Source of the DNA: Diadema setosum
Lineage: Eukaryota > Echinodermata > Echinoidea > Diadematoida > Diadematidae
Direction: 5' to 3'
Assembly (NCBI GenBank): GCA_033980235.1
Contig: CM067062.1
Coordinates: forward strand, 6,996,900 to 7,060,899
Length of the DNA stretch: 64,000 nucleotides
In this document: piece after piece, positions 1 to 12,097 of the stretch
Position numbering within the stretch: the stretch's first letter is position 1
Layout: each line of letters opens with the position of its first letter
Position numbers and translations under genes: made by a program
Notes under the pieces: generated by a model
The model's input: the letters and a program-made list of their open reading frames with translations, nothing else
Databases searched by the model: none
What the model was told of the DNA's origin: nothing

Positions 1-440
1 TAACGTTTTATGAATCTAGACTATGAGCTGACATTGATTACGTGTACACGCGTGTTTGACAGAAGAATCGAACCCGGTTGCGATTACTCTACATCATTGC
101 GAGATCCACGAGAATGCAGGGAGAGTTGGAGGGTCGCGCCGAGGGATAGCGTGTTGTGTATTCATGTACATGTACAGTACGTCAGTATGCATGTGTGTGT
201 GTGTGTGTGCACTGCATGTACATGTCGTATGCCGTTAGTGTATGGTGAGTACTCATCGCGAAATCGGGCACCTCGCTTAAAGGGGCCGTGTTTGCTACTC
301 CCAACCTGTCCCGATTATGCGATGAATACTGTGGCTGCCCCAGCTACAACTAGTTGCTGGGGAGTTTCAGTTCACTGTGATATGCCCTGTATCGTTATTC
401 GCAAGATGCAACAGATGACACTGGAAACATAGATTACAGC
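1..440. other. Unassigned sequence with a short (TG)n tract
   Basis: I see no supported gene. A (TG)n run lies near 191-210. Open frames here are short, overlap each other on the same strand and resemble no family I know. A B-box-like TCGAACCCGG string near 68-77 lacks a convincing partner A box on the minus strand. Confidence 0.4.
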
Positions 441-1989
441 TAAATCCGGTTTAATTCTTGAATCCAAACTTGTCATCGATCTTGAGATAACAATCTGTGA
501 TAATAGAAACAATATACAGACTCAATGCATACTTGTTTACACTCATATAACAAGGTAGTAGAACAGTAATATCAAAATCTGCATGTATATTGGTCTACTA
601 TCTTAACTTCATCATGTGTGAACATACACCTGTGATAACTCATGTCTAACTTTGTATTTCCATAAATAATAACCAAATACGATATCGGATAATTTATATT
701 TTTGTGTCACAGCTTTCATGAACAGCATTGAGAAAACTAATTTAATTTCACTCTACGTAGAGAGCATAATAATAACATATGAATATGCTATCAAATACCA
801 TTTGAACACACCCTTAATCAAAAGGTAATAATTATAACTCTTGACTATAATCCTTTACTGAGATGTAAGTAATCATGCAAACTGTTCTGAGTTCCTATTG
901 GGATGTTCAGCCCACACACACACACACAAAAATCCAGTTGTGCATATGTTTCTCTCACTTATCTAACTGACTTCCTTTATCTGCTTGTGAGATAATATGT
1001 TTATTTACTAATCAAATAATATCACTATGTCACCCATTGTAGATGTGAAGGTTACACTTTTCATCACACAAGTATATAGTGTGTCACTCTCGAATACATG
1101 TACTAGTATAATAATCTAACTACACAGTGCATATGACTAGCTCTCTCTCATACCACAAGAGATGAACAACCTCTGTATGACACTATATGTCACTGATATA
1201 TTACAAGCATAGAAATGACTGAGGATATGGAATATCACCTATTTCTCCCAGTGTATTCTACTCTAAAATCTGTGATTATGAATGTTACTAGGTCATGCAC
1301 ATGATGGTCACTGACATTTATACTAATTACTTACAAAGTTTGAACACTACAATTCACACAGCAACAGCATGCACCTGATCTCCACACACTACTCATATGC
1401 ATGCACTACTCACACACAAACAAAGACACACTCATGAGAGCATATACATTCACCTGAACCACAACTCCTTTGTCTACTATAGTCAGTATCTTACATAGTT
1501 AGCATCATCTAACTAACTTTCTTATAACATAGAAAGCACATATGGAATATATACAATGACTATACACAAGTACATAGTAAGGAATTGTTGTTTCTTACCG
1601 CATTCGGGCCTTACTGGCATCACAGAATTTGCCTTCTTTTTCTGGACACAACTGCACTTCACAGAGTCCTTGGCTGTACTGAACTTTCTATACACTGTTA
1701 CACAGGGGGGCTACTTCCAAACACTGACCACCTCTTAAACTTGGGGTGAAACAAAGGGGTCTTTATGTAATGTTTACGTTAACTCCGGAAGGAGAGGGGG
1801 CTTATCTTAACATTGGGGTTCTTGTATAGCCTAGTCAATTCAGACCTGTTTCACACACAGTTAGTCTTGACTTGTTACATAACAAAGACCTGGAACTTAT
1901 ATCTCACTACACATAGCTGTAGTGACAAATACTGTATTAATAATCGTACACCAATGTATTTAAAGAAACTAATTTCCAACAGACCGATA
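441..1989. other. AT-rich unassigned sequence
   Basis: No coding region, RNA gene or dated insertion could be recognised. The stretch is AT-rich, with many stops in all frames and short CA tracts near 916-927. A single 60-residue open frame at 1,556-1,738 shows no recognisable domain. Confidence 0.4.
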
Positions 1990-2812
1990 TAGTATTATAC
2001 AAGATATGCTGCAAACAATCCTCTTTTTGTTCCGAAACCACGTACAGAATATATGAGGTCAACATTTTCGTATCAAGGCACACTGTATTTTAATATGTTA
2101 CCTATTCAAGTACAAACTTCTGTGTCGTTTGAAAATTTTTAAGAAACAGTGTAAACGTTTAAGTTTTGATTTTTGATTTTTAATTTCTATATATTTTAAC
2201 CATCTGAGGTTTTACCCAATCCAAACAGTGATTATTTATTTATGTACGAATTTATGTGTAGTTTTCATATTTAAAGAAATTATGTAAATATGAGAGTTTG
2301 ATTTTTTTCATTTTAGCTGAACAAATTTTTGCCGACTGTATTCACCTTTTTTTTTCTCCCCAAAAACATCTTGCCGCAGCTACTACACTGTATTATCCGG
2401 AAAGGGGGTGGGGTGCGGGGTGGGGATAGGGGATAGGGGATAATGGATAGATTGTATTTGTTTGTTTTTTTAAATCATGGGTGATGTTTTACTGGTTATA
2501 ATAAATGTAAATTGTTATCCTGAATGTAAGATGTAGGATGTATTTTAATCTTACATTGTTATACATTTTATTCAACTTATATCATACTTAGTTTTATACT
2601 TTGATTGCCGTTTTAACTTGTCATATTTTGTATTGTACTTTATGTAATATATTGTTATAGATTGTAACATTATACTGTATCAAACTTGTTTCGAATTGTA
2701 AATTGTATTTCAATGTTTTTATGTAATACAGGGCTCTCTTGTAAAGCAGTTTAATGTACTGAAGAGACTACCCTGTATAAAGAAGACAGAATAAATAAAT
2801 AAATAAATCATA
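1990..2812 (+). mobile_element. 3' end of a CR1/L2-like LINE
   Basis: A 5'-truncated non-LTR retrotransposon. Around 2,010-2,145 the plus strand can be read, with one in-frame stop, as the usual C-terminus of a CR1/L2-type reverse transcriptase ORF: PKPRTEYMRSTFSYQGTL, then N.LP and a short Phe-rich end. The 3' UTR follows to 2,785, where a 'gactaccctgtataaa'-type ending runs into a (TAAA)n tail at about 2,790-2,810, the normal 3' end of this LINE group. A G-rich tract lies inside the UTR at 2,404-2,442. It is a dead fragment with no intact ORF. Clade assignment is from pattern recognition only. Confidence 0.6.
2404..2442 (+). other. G-quadruplex-prone G-tract
   Basis: Six runs of four or five G separated by one- to five-base spacers lie in 39 bases. 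This meets the usual pattern for an intramolecular G-quadruplex on the plus strand. It sits in the UTR of the LINE fragment. Confidence 0.5.
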
Positions 2813-3226
2813 GTTTATTTCCAATCAACGAAAATCAAAACATAATACACTTGTGTGAGTGAAGACAGTCAATTGTGATCTACACTCACTGCGGACTCGA
2901 TATCCTTTCTAGGTTTACGCACATGCCATGAATTCGGCGTCTAGAGAAGTGTTCCTGTTAGAGCATTTGAAAGTTTTGATGGCCATGATTGGTTTCCCCT
3001 TTTTTTTCTTCTTAGCCGCCATTAACGGTAAATGACCCAATTTGTGCTCCAACACTGAGTGGTTTTATTGATGATAATATAATTATTTAAATTGTGGTTG
3101 ACCCTTCCACCTACCCGCCTCAAATAAAAAGAAGAAGAAGAAAGAAAGAAATGGAATAAAAAGAGAAAGAAACTGACTCCATGGTCTTGCGCATTCTTCC
3201 AACATCCCCCTTGCTCCTCTTTCTGA

Positions 3227-5105
3227 CAGTCCAAGCAAGTACCCTGTGAGGGATAAACCTGAAATACCCTCTCAGGGCTATTCAGCGGCTCAACGAAGCG
3301 TTGCGATTGTTATCTCTATTCTCATTGCCGGTCGTTCCGATTTATGACTAGAAATTCTGCGGATTTTGCTGGCTCGTGCGAGCGCTGCACGCTCGCCATG
3401 AGCTGGGTGGCCCTGTACACCCACATGCAGGCCGGACAAGTCGCAGCGTCACATACCAGCCTGGGAGATACCACACACAGTCTTCACATCCACCAAGCAT
3501 TGTAAAGTAACTCGCGCTAAGATGGATAGCAACAATTTGCACAAATCCAAACTAATTTAAACTACACCAAGTACACGTCGTTGCATAAACACAAAAAATA
3601 AACAAAATACACAGTTCCCCCACACTCATGTACGCACAAAAGCACAAGCACCCACAGCAAACACAAGGGTGTCAACATCAAAAGCAAAAACAAAACGAAA
3701 ACTGGCATCATTCAGAAAGTGTTGAAATCGAGTATCTTATATGTTATCAAGATACAGTTGTGACTTGTTTCTTGAGAAGAACGTATAACTATTTTTGTTC
3801 TTTTCAAATCATTTCATGATGTATCAATTATTAAATCTGTATTTAATAGTCACATCTTGTACCATCTGCAGTGTGGATATTAGTATAATATACGCATCTA
3901 TAATATAAGAGTAAGAACATCTTCTATAGACGATCGAACGCAATTTCAAAACCCAGTTTTGGCAACTGAATGGATTTCGTTCTCCTACCTGCCCGTGGCC
4001 GGTACACTTGCCGAACTGTAAAGACGATGGTATCACACATCTCCTCAACTGGAACTACAGCTGTATTTTCAGTTATGATTCTCTCACAGTCCCAAGTAGA
4101 TATAACACAAAACGCCATCTTAGTCTTCATAAAATGTTATCGATGCAGTAATGGCAGCGTATATTCCATATTCAGGGAGGTGGAAAGAGAATTGAATAAT
4201 TATGCCTAGTTAATGCACAGGGATAGACTGTACCATGCTAATGTAAGGTCTCAGTGGCAGCTGACTGGTATCGAGGAAACCCCACTAAGGAATTAAAATT
4301 AAAAAAAAAAAAACATCACTCCCCCACCCCACCGAAGAACCCTGGCTGGTATGTGTACGTAACTTTCCACAGCAGACACTCTGCCGAGCGAGACTGCCTT
4401 TACAATGTCACAGCACTTTCCCAACGACGCAGGGAAGTGATCAGTTCACATTTGATTTTTCTGATAAACTGCGTTGATACCATCTTTTAATGTCCCCTGA
4501 AGTTCATACTATAATGATGTAAGCATCGATTTCATTCTACATAATTCATTTCCAAAATTTACAGTTGTGATTACATGTACATTACATCAAATGTGAGATG
4601 AGCGAGGTTCCTTCGTACAGCAGCGGACAGCGGCAACCAAGCATGCAACGCGAGCCAGAGAGCAATACGATAACCATTCCACGTGGGCTAACAGCACGGA
4701 GGCACGCGGTGTGTGCGCGTTTTTCTCTGTTTCAGTAGCGATAGCCTGACAAAATTCAGACCGGATTGAATGAGACTAAGTGGACAAAATTTTCGAACAT
4801 GTTGTGCTATGACAGAGAGCGTGTGAATTTTGCTCCCCGCGGATTATCCTGCAAAAGGGTCTATGAAAGGAAAGACTAATAATCTTCACTCTGAGGGAAA
4901 AGGAGCGCAATCCGCGGGGAGCAAAATACACCGTGTGTGTTTAAACACACGCATGTCGAAGCTGTTTTGTCGGTTCCCATAGACTTTACACGTGAAGGCG
5001 ATTCGCTTGGCACTGAGCCAGGTTTGGCGAGCTCACTCGGTTCTCCCGTTTTATCCTCTATAGGGTATTTCGTCGTTATTCTTCACAGGGTAGTTGCCTG
5101 GACTG
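3227..5105. mobile_element. 1.88-kb non-autonomous DNA transposon, TSD TCTGA
   Basis: Inverted termini CAGTCCAAGCAAGTACCCTG (left) and CAGTCCAGGCAACTACCCTG (right, reverse complement) differ at two of twenty positions and extend a few bases further. The direct repeat TCTGA flanks the element at 3,222-3,226 and 5,106-5,110. The paralogous repeat at 38,060 is continuous across the point, with one copy of the target. The interior has only short unconvincing open frames, so the element is probably mobilised in trans. A perfect 19-bp hairpin lies at 4,827-4,927. I cannot name the superfamily. Confidence 0.8.
4827..4927. repeat. Perfect 19-bp inverted repeat (hairpin)
   Basis: ATTTTGCTCCCCGCGGATT at 4,827-4,845 is the exact reverse complement of 4,909-4,927, with a 63-base spacer. 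It lies near the right end of the 1.88-kb transposon. It may be a small foldback insertion or a structural part of the host element. Confidence 0.7.
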
Positions 5106-5265
5106 TCTGATACAAAATTTAGTTTTCAGGTCATAAATCTCCGCGATTGACTCTTTGAGAAAAAAAAAACCAAAAAAAAAACCAACAACAACTACATCCT
5201 TGATACTAGGATAAAAGTAATACTGCCTCAAAAGAAAGACGAGGAAAAGGAGACGGACATCACCA

Positions 5266-5267
5266 GA

Positions 5268-5334
<67 letters not shown>
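5266..5334. repeat. (ATT)n microsatellite
   Basis: About 23 uninterrupted trinucleotide units. It sits at the 3' part of interspersed repeat copy 1, where the 38-kb copy has a T-run instead. Confidence 0.9.
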
Positions 5335-5390
5335 GAAATACACATCATGAAGTGTCGTAACTGGATGAACATCATTACCCGTCACGAGTG

Positions 5391-6119
5391 TATTCATGCG
5401 CTATCTAGCGGGGCCATGGAGTGTGCAATGAGTTACCAGCTTTGCGTATGTTCCTTAAAGTGTATCTGTACACAGAAATGTAGTTTTCTGACATTGTTGG
5501 TTATTGTACTAGTAATATCCTTCTGAAATATAAGAGTGCAACGTTACTCACATTCAGAGATATAGCAGTATATAAAGAGACATAGAGCAATCTCTAAACT
5601 GCCAAAAATTACATGCGCCTTGATCAAAGAGTAGTTTTCTGGCCTTATCGACAGAATTCGATTGCGTTAGTTCGGTAATTTTTGTACGATCAGTGTACGA
5701 CGATACTCTCAAAACACGCAAACGCACGCAAATGTCCACGTACGCAGCTAGGTTGGTGCTACCGAGCCGCGCCGGGCCACTGGCCAGGCAGATGCGGCAG
5801 CCTCTACTCATGCGGATGCATAATATGGCTCGATGAGGCAATACCGATACAGTATTCAGTATCTGCTGTGTGCAGACGGAGGTGAACGAAGGAAACGTGC
5901 ACACACCGATGGTCTACGCGCGGCTACTATTTTCAGATCTGGCTACTATTGCAGCGCGCACTGGTGCGTGCTGATTTATTAGAATTAATATTTCACAGTT
6001 TTGGACGTTTTTGTGACGGGATAGAATTTTCTTTAGAGTTCTTGGGACATGCTCTCACACCTCTCAAATTTAAATTTTAGGGGAGAGATTCCCTTTAACT
6101 TTTGTCGTCATGTAAACAA
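5391..6119. other. Unassigned sequence, faint match to 14.34 kb
   Basis: No gene is supported. Bases 5,371-5,460 loosely resemble 14,337-14,420 (shared 'acatcattacccgt', 'ccatggagtgt', 'ttaccag'), which suggests an old family R fragment. The rest, including a GC-richer part at 5,740-5,830, gives no recognisable product. Confidence 0.3.
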
Positions 6120-6548
6120 CATTGGATGAATCATTTTATGATTTCTTAGTGATTGGAGATTTGAATTGTGATGTTTTGAGTCAGTGTAAATCATGGCAAA
6201 AGAGGAAGTTATTTGATATCATGGAAGCATTGTACACAGTTAATAACACGCCCAACGAGAGTAACAGAAACTTCATCTACCGCAGTTGACTTGATATTAA
6301 CTAATGTGTCATCTAAATTACAATTGTAGCATCCAGCTGTGTGTATGAGGTGGTTATGACTGATCATTTTATGATATGTTGTGTCTACCGTAAAGATAAA
6401 ACTTACATAAATGTAAATTTGTTCGCAGTTATAAGAAATTTGAGGAAAAAACATTATCTTATACAAGAAATCGGAGATATCAAATGGGACTCTGTGTATG
6501 AAGCAACCGATGTAGGAACGATGTATGACAGGTTCATATCATTGTTAA

Positions 6549-7587
6549 AGCTACGGTCACAAAGGTTCGTACGAATGTCACTGTTTGTACGAATTCTGGA
6601 GTTCGTAGAGATTCGTAGATGGGGCACAGATTCTTATACGGCCTACTTTACGAAAATCGTACGAACGCTGTTTAATTCCCATGAACGACTTTAGACCTTT
6701 TAGAGAAACGAAATGATTTATGGCCCCAGAATTCGTAAATTTTCGTAAGAATGCCTTGAGTTATTCTTTCGTCAGACTTACGGCCATCTTACGATTTCTT
6801 TTTGGCGTGAGATCGTCGTACGTGCAACTCACGGCACTCTCAAGTCATGTCGAAAGTTCTGTAACAGTTGAATGTTTTATACTTCAAGATGGCAGTAGTG
6901 CCAAGGAGACTGCAACTGCAGCTGCATCTACAAGTAGAGAAGGAGGAGGCTGTTGCTCCAATTCTTCCCCTCTCGCTCCTTCATCCTCATCTCCCTCTTT
7001 TCTTCTCTTTTCTTCCCCTTCCCTCTTTTCCATTTGATTACCTTCCCTTTTGGTATCATATTTAACAGAAATGCTTTCTGGTCGAACAGCTAGAACAAAG
7101 TGAAGATTTGAACTTCGCACGTTTGGCTCTATACCCCTAAAACTCAACAGTTGCACAAATATTGTGTACCTACGCCTTACGAGTCCCTTACGAACGCCTT
7201 ACAAACTCGAAGAGTTGTTCGTAAGAACGCCGTACGAATCTCCGTTCGTAAGGCATTCTTACGAAAGACTTAAGGCGTTCTTACAATCATCGTAAGAATT
7301 TAAGGTTTATAGAATTGTCTCTCGACCCTACAAAATCTTGCGTAGTTCGTACGATGTTCGCACGACGTTCGTACAGCCGCCTTGCGAAGAGAGGGTTTCG
7401 TACGAAGTTAAAAAAAAAAAAAAATCTTGGACAAGACCATCGACCAGGCTACGAACTTACGAACGGGTTACGAACGGTATACGAACGCTGGTTTCGTCGG
7501 GCCTTCCTAAGAAGATCTTACGAAATTGTCTAAAAATCGTTCGTACGGCGTTCGTAGCAGTTCGTAAAGGCATTTGTGACCGAGCCT
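6549..7587 (+). mobile_element. TTAA element T1, TTCGTACGAA-rich
   Basis: It is flanked by TTAA at 6,545-6,548 and 7,588-7,591. The ends are inverted: AGCTACGGTCACAAAGG on the left and AGGCTCGGTCACAAATG as reverse complement on the right. The interior is packed with palindromic TTCGTACGAA and CTTACGAACG variants on both strands. It interrupts the LINE between the endonuclease part and the SPWMTSDI linker. Small open frames inside have no recognisable domain, so it is non-autonomous. The TTAA target suits piggyBac, Kolobok or Sola3-type transposases; I cannot choose between them. Confidence 0.75.
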
Positions 7588-7767
7588 TTAACAAGGTCAT
7601 TGATCGCCATGCACATATACGTAAAGTGCGCGTTAAACAAAAAGAATCTCCATGGATGACAAGTGACATCCTGGCTCTGATTCGTGATAGGGACAAGCTT
7701 AAAAGAAAGGCAAAGAGATAGAAGCTGTCTTCGGACTGGGAAAATTATAAAAATTTATTATGACTAA

Positions 7768-9196
7768 TGGCTTGGTCACAAATACCATTCAGAACTACTA
7801 CGAACGCCGTACGAACGATTTTTAGACAATTTCGTAAGATCTTCTTAAAAGGCCGTACGAAACCAGCGTTCGTAAACCGTTCGTAGAACGTTCGTAAGTT
7901 CGGAGCCTGGTCGATGGTCTTGTCTAAAGCTACGGTCACAAAGGTTCGTACGAACGATGCGTTCGTACGAATGTCACTGTTCGTACGGATTCTGGAGTTC
8001 GCAGAAATTCGTAGATGTGGCACAGATTCTTACGGCCTTCTTACGAGTTTCGTAAGACCGCTGTTTAATTCGCAAGAACAACTTAAGACCTTTTTGAGAA
8101 ACGAAATGATTTTCAGTTATACAATGGCCCTAGAATTCGAACGTTTTTCGTAAGAATGCCTTGAGTTATTCTTTCGTCAGATTTACGGCCATCTTACGAT
8201 TTCTTTTTGTCGTAAGATGGTCGTACGTGCAACTCACGGCACTCTCAAGTCATTCGTAAAAAGATTTTACGATTTTTGTATATTTTGTCAGGTTGTTAAA
8301 AAGATGCTGCCGTGTCATGTCGAAAATTCTGTAACAGTTGAAAGTTTCATACTTCAAGATGGCAGTAGTGCCAAGGAGACTACAACTGCACCTGCATCTG
8401 CAAGTAGAGGTGGAGGAGGTTTTGCTCCAACTCTCCCCCTCTTGCTCCTTCCTCCTCATCTCCCTCCTTTCTTTTCTTCCCCTTACCCCTTTTCCCTTTG
8501 ATTGCCTTCCCTTTTGGTCCCATATTTAAAAGAGATGCTTTCTGATCGAACACTTATAGAACAGAGTGAGGATTTGAATTTCGGGCTTTTGGCTTTATAC
8601 CCCCTAAAAATCAACAGTTGCACAAATTGTGTACCCACGCCTTACGAGTCCCCTACGAACGCCTTACAAACTCGAAGAGTTGTTCATAAGAACGCCGTAC
8701 GAATCTCCGTTCGTAAGGCATTCTTACGAAAGACGTAAAAGCCCTCTATGAACGACTTTAGGCGTTCTTACAATCATCGTAAGAATTTAAGGCTTCTAGA
8801 ATTGTCTCTCGACCCTACAGAATCGTGTGTAGTTCTTACGATGTTCGTACGACGTTCGTACGGCCACCTTACGAACAGAGGGTTTCGTACGAAGTTAAAA
8901 TAAATCTTGGACAAGACCATCGACCAGGCTACGAACTTACGAACGGTCTACGAACGGTCTTCGAACGCTGGTTTCGTACGGTCTTCTTAAGAAGATCTTA
9001 CGAAATTGTCTAAAAATTGTTCGTACGGCGTTCGTAGCAGTTCGTAAAGGCATTTGTGACCGAGCCTTTAGATTCTTTTTTTTTTAATTTCGTTTGAAAC
9101 CCTCTCTTCGTAAGGCGGCCGTATGAACTCCAGAATTCGTACGAACAGTGACATTCGTACGAACGCATCGTTCGTACGAACCTTTGTGACCGTAGC
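7768..9196 (-). mobile_element. TTAA element T2 (inverted), split by T3
   Basis: Left end TGGCTTGGTCACAAATACC at 7,768; right end ...CCTTTGTGACCGTAGC at 9,196 followed by TTAA (9,197-9,200). The left target reads CTAA, one change from TTAA. The pieces 7,768-7,927 and 9,072-9,196 run as the reverse complement of T1, so T2 inserted in the opposite orientation. Only about 285 bp of T2 remain around T3, which means it was already internally deleted or is a short derivative. LINE sequence resumes at 9,201. Confidence 0.65.
7928..9067 (+). mobile_element. TTAA element T3 nested in T2
   Basis: It starts AGCTACGGTCACAAAGG and ends ...GTGACCGAGCCT, as in T1, and matches T1 along its full length. The flanks are CTAA and TTAG, degenerate TTAA targets. 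On either side the sequence is the reverse-complement T2 body: 'gatggtcttgtc' on the left, and on the right a T-run leading to the 'gaaaccctctcttcgtaagg' segment. T3 must therefore be younger than T2, which is younger than the LINE. Confidence 0.65.
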
Positions 9197-9419
9197 TTAA
9201 GATGGAAACAGTTGGAAATTGTAAAAGAGAAATCTTTGAGGTCTGTGTTACCAGGAAAGAAAACAGACTCACAAATCTCTTCAATCAATGTAAATGATGA
9301 GACTGTTAGTGGTAAAGGTTTGTTTAATCGTTATTTTGTTAAAATAGGGAAGATATTACAGAGAGAGAGAGAGAGAGAGAGAGTTTAGCAGTTAATCAAC
9401 GAATGAAATGTATTTCTTC

Positions 9420-10590
9420 AGCGAAGGTTGCAGCAAATTTTTCCCTCAAAACAGTAGATGATAAGAAAGTGTGTGAACTCTTAAAATCACTACCCACGTG
9501 TTACACCTGTTTACAAGGGAGGAAGCAGAGATGATATCGGCAATTATAGACCTATTTCCGTTACCCCGATTTTTGCCAAGATTATAGAGAGAGTCGCCTA
9601 TTGACCGATTTCAGACTTATCTGATTGAAAACCACATTCTTACAAATAAACAGTTTGGCTTTCGTTCGAAGCACTCCACCCAAGATGCATTGTTAAATGT
9701 AACAGAAAAGTGTTTTGATGCCATTGACTCTGGTAATATTGTCGGGGTAGGTATGTCTGATTAAAAAAAAAAAAAAAAAGGCTTTCGACACTGTAAACCA
9801 TTGTATTTTAACTAAAAAAGTAACAATTTATGGCTTTGATGAAAATGCTGTAAAATGGTTTGAAAATTATCTGTCGAACCGGACACAATGTATTTGTGTG
9901 AATGGTTTTGTTTCAGATAAGGAAAGTATAAACTGTGGTGTACCACAGGGATCCCTGATTGGACCTGTCTTCTTTTCTTTATATGTGAATGAATTTCCTT
10001 CTGTTGTTAAGCATGGGGAATAAAATTGTAAATTTACGCAGATGACACTTTATTTTGTTCTGCAAAGAAACCCGATGAAATTGTTAAACAGTTAAATGAG
10101 GATCTTGTTTCACTATCGCACTGGTTATCGGATAACAAACTATTTGTGAATAAGATGAAGTGCGAACATATGTTTTTAGGTACATCATCACGTTTAAAGA
10201 AAATTGAATCAAATGCCAGGAAAATGAATGTGCTTATTGATAATTATACAATTCAGAGAAAACATACATGTAGATATCTGGGAATAGTGATAGATTAGAA
10301 TTTGCAATGGAACGCTCATTTTAATTACCTTCATAAGAAAGTAGTCAAATATATAAATCTTCCGAAGAGAGTACGCAGTATGATTGATATCCGTGTTTCG
10401 TTGTTATTCAATAAATCTACAATACAGTCACATTTGGACTACTGTAATGTAGTCTGGGGGAATACAGGAGAGCGTAACTGTGATAAATTGCAGGTTCTCC
10501 AAAACCGTTCTCTAAGAATTGTCTTGCAGGTTGACTCTATGTTTCCTTCGAACGACTTGTATGACACTTTACATCTTGATTGTTGAAACG
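9420..10590 (+). pseudogene. LINE reverse-transcriptase domain, frameshifted
   Basis: This is the polymerase part of the LINE, which would copy its own RNA into DNA at a nicked target. Palm motifs are readable: GVPQGS from 9,937 and an intact YADD at 10,035-10,046, preceded by KAFDTV near 9,780. Reading through needs several frame changes and passes stops near 9,600 and 10,020, and an A-run near 9,763-9,779 shifts the frame. The longest intact piece, 10,302-10,586, covers the thumb region (LDYCNVVWGN, LQVLQNRSLRIVL). The protein is not made in functional form. Confidence 0.75.
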
Positions 10591-10820
10591 TTCACAGGTC
10601 TAAACAATTAGCTCACTCTCTCTTTAGAGCTGTGAGGCAGATTGGTCCCCCGTACATCAGTGAACTCTTTATTCCTCGTGACACTATAGCTACAATACAC
10701 GTTCTGGATATTCTCAGCTGAAGCTTCCTAGACCCAAAACCAATTATTGTTAGCGTAGGTTCGCATATAGAGGCACTTAACTGGGGAGCAAGATTGAAAA
10801 AATCGGTAACTCCGTCCATA

Positions 10821-11509
10821 TGTGACCCTGCACCTCAAAACAAACAAAAAGTCGCCAGATATGAATTTTTAGTTAAGACCATATTCTGAACGAGCAGACT
10901 TTAAGCTTTAAAATGATGTATAATTCAAATCAAATGGACTCTCCTAACCTATCTAAATATGGGAAAGAAAGCACAAACTCAGGAAAAGTGTGAACTGAGA
11001 AAAGAGGCTCCGAAGTACAGTGTCTATTCAAGCGCTTAATCTTTACCAAACCGTGCTGGCTGTGCGATGAATGGGACAGAAAACAGGAAGTAAACCACCA
11101 GAGTAACAACAATGGAGGAATCATCAGATTAAACTGAAATTAAGCATGCCTCATTAACACATTCTGTCCATAATTGATGCAAACTTTCAAAGCAGTAGCA
11201 CTATCCTTTCGAAAGTTATTAGAGTTGAAAGTGAAGAGTGTGGACAAGGTTTTTCAGAAATGAAAAAGGGATTCTAAAGGCACACCTAATCACACTATTC
11301 TACCAAAAATGTTCGAGATAAAGTGCTAAAAACACACTTTCCTGCCCGTTTTATGATACCAAATTTTAGCATGATGTAAAAGAAGACCCTTTCTTTCAGA
11401 AAATATGAAAAAGTCAAGTTCGGCTAGGTTGACCCATTTCACTTATTTTCAGTCCTCGCGCAAAATCAGTGTGTGCGACTTTATGTTCGTTTTGAGGTGC
11501 ACGGTCACA
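10821..11509. mobile_element. MITE family M, copy 1 (689 bp)
   Basis: Termini TGTGACC...GGTCACA are flanked by TA at 10,819-10,820 and 11,510-11,511. The inverted termini run about 35 bp, with the shared string TGCACCTCAAAAC near both ends and AAAGTCGC further in. It interrupts the LINE just before its last codons. Near-identical copies lie at 31,436 and 47,834. A TA target with short non-coding length suggests a Tc1/mariner-type non-autonomous element (inference). Confidence 0.8.
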
Positions 11510-12097
11510 TATCATTGGAGGTATTCAAGCGATATCTAAATACACTGACTGAAGATGTTTCATTGCTTCATAACTATGTTTGATTCATTGTATTTATATT
11601 TTATGACTGCTCGGTTGTTAAACTGAAATTTGTTTTTATCATTTTGTTTGATTTTGCTTTATTTTATTTACAGTAATTTAGTATTTCGTTTTGTGAAAGT
11701 TTGTTTCCAGTTGTGTACTCTTTGCGTGACTTTTACTTAATTTGTTGTTTCATGTACTTTTAAATCCATATATGTATAATGATTTGCAGTATATTACATA
11801 TTTTTATTCATCTTAGAGATTGTAATGGAATCAAGTGTTTCTTTTATTTATTTTGAGGTAAAACTGCCAAATTCAGTTGTTACAGCTTTCACAGTGTTAC
11901 ATGTATCTAACTTTTGAATCTAAGCTTGTTTTTGTGTTTAGTATCGTTCTGTATGTATTGTTGTGTATATGATATCTGTGTTTACTCAAGATGTATGTAT
12001 TTTTCCCTTTTTACCATTATTTATGTATGTATGTGGACCCGTATGAAAACCAGCTCTGCTGACCAGGGTTTTCCACCCCATGAAGTGGCAATAAATT

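Larger units (their letters stand above)
2850..5390 (+). repeat. Interspersed repeat copy 1, split by a transposon
   Basis: The sequences 2,850-3,226 and 5,106-5,390 together match 37,677-38,250 in order and orientation, apart from an (ATT)n expansion here. Shared landmarks are 'cacttgtgtgagtgaag', 'gaattcggcgtc', 'gaaactgactccatgg' and 'aaatctccgcgattga'. The 38-kb copy is uninterrupted and so acts as an empty site for the insertion at 3,227. No coding capacity was seen. Family identity is unknown. Confidence 0.75.
6120..12097 (+). mobile_element. Decayed CR1/L2-like LINE with three insertions
   Basis: A long non-LTR retrotransposon, 5'-truncated within its endonuclease domain. An endonuclease-like GDLNCDV is read at about 6,152, and the linker with SPWMTSDI near 7,650. 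Reverse-transcriptase motifs follow at 9,530-10,300: NYRPISV, FGFRS.HST, KAFDTV, GVPQGS (from 9,937) and YADD (10,035-10,046). The C-terminal HLDYCNVVWGN and YNTRSGYSQLKLPRP segments come next, and FKRYLNTL before the stop near 11,580. The UTR appears to end with 'caataaattcaa' near 12,095. The body is broken by TTAA-type elements (6,549-7,587; 7,768-9,196) and a MITE (10,821-11,509), and carries many frameshifts and stops. Confidence 0.8.

Noticed and set aside
54..140. tRNA-like B box on the minus strand
   Set aside because: No A box at the proper distance and no cloverleaf pairing.
10..432. Open frame of 140 codons at the window start
   Set aside because: It crosses a (TG)n tract, has a Cys-rich biased composition and shows no domain; another frame on the same strand overlaps it.
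5076..5375. 99-codon minus-strand frame with poly-Ile
   Set aside because: It is a translation of the (ATT)n microsatellite and of a repeat interrupted by a transposon.
10930..11124. Minus-strand frame conserved at 10.9, 31.5 and 47.9 kb
   Set aside because: It recurs only because MITE family M copies are similar; no start context, domain or domain-like conservation.
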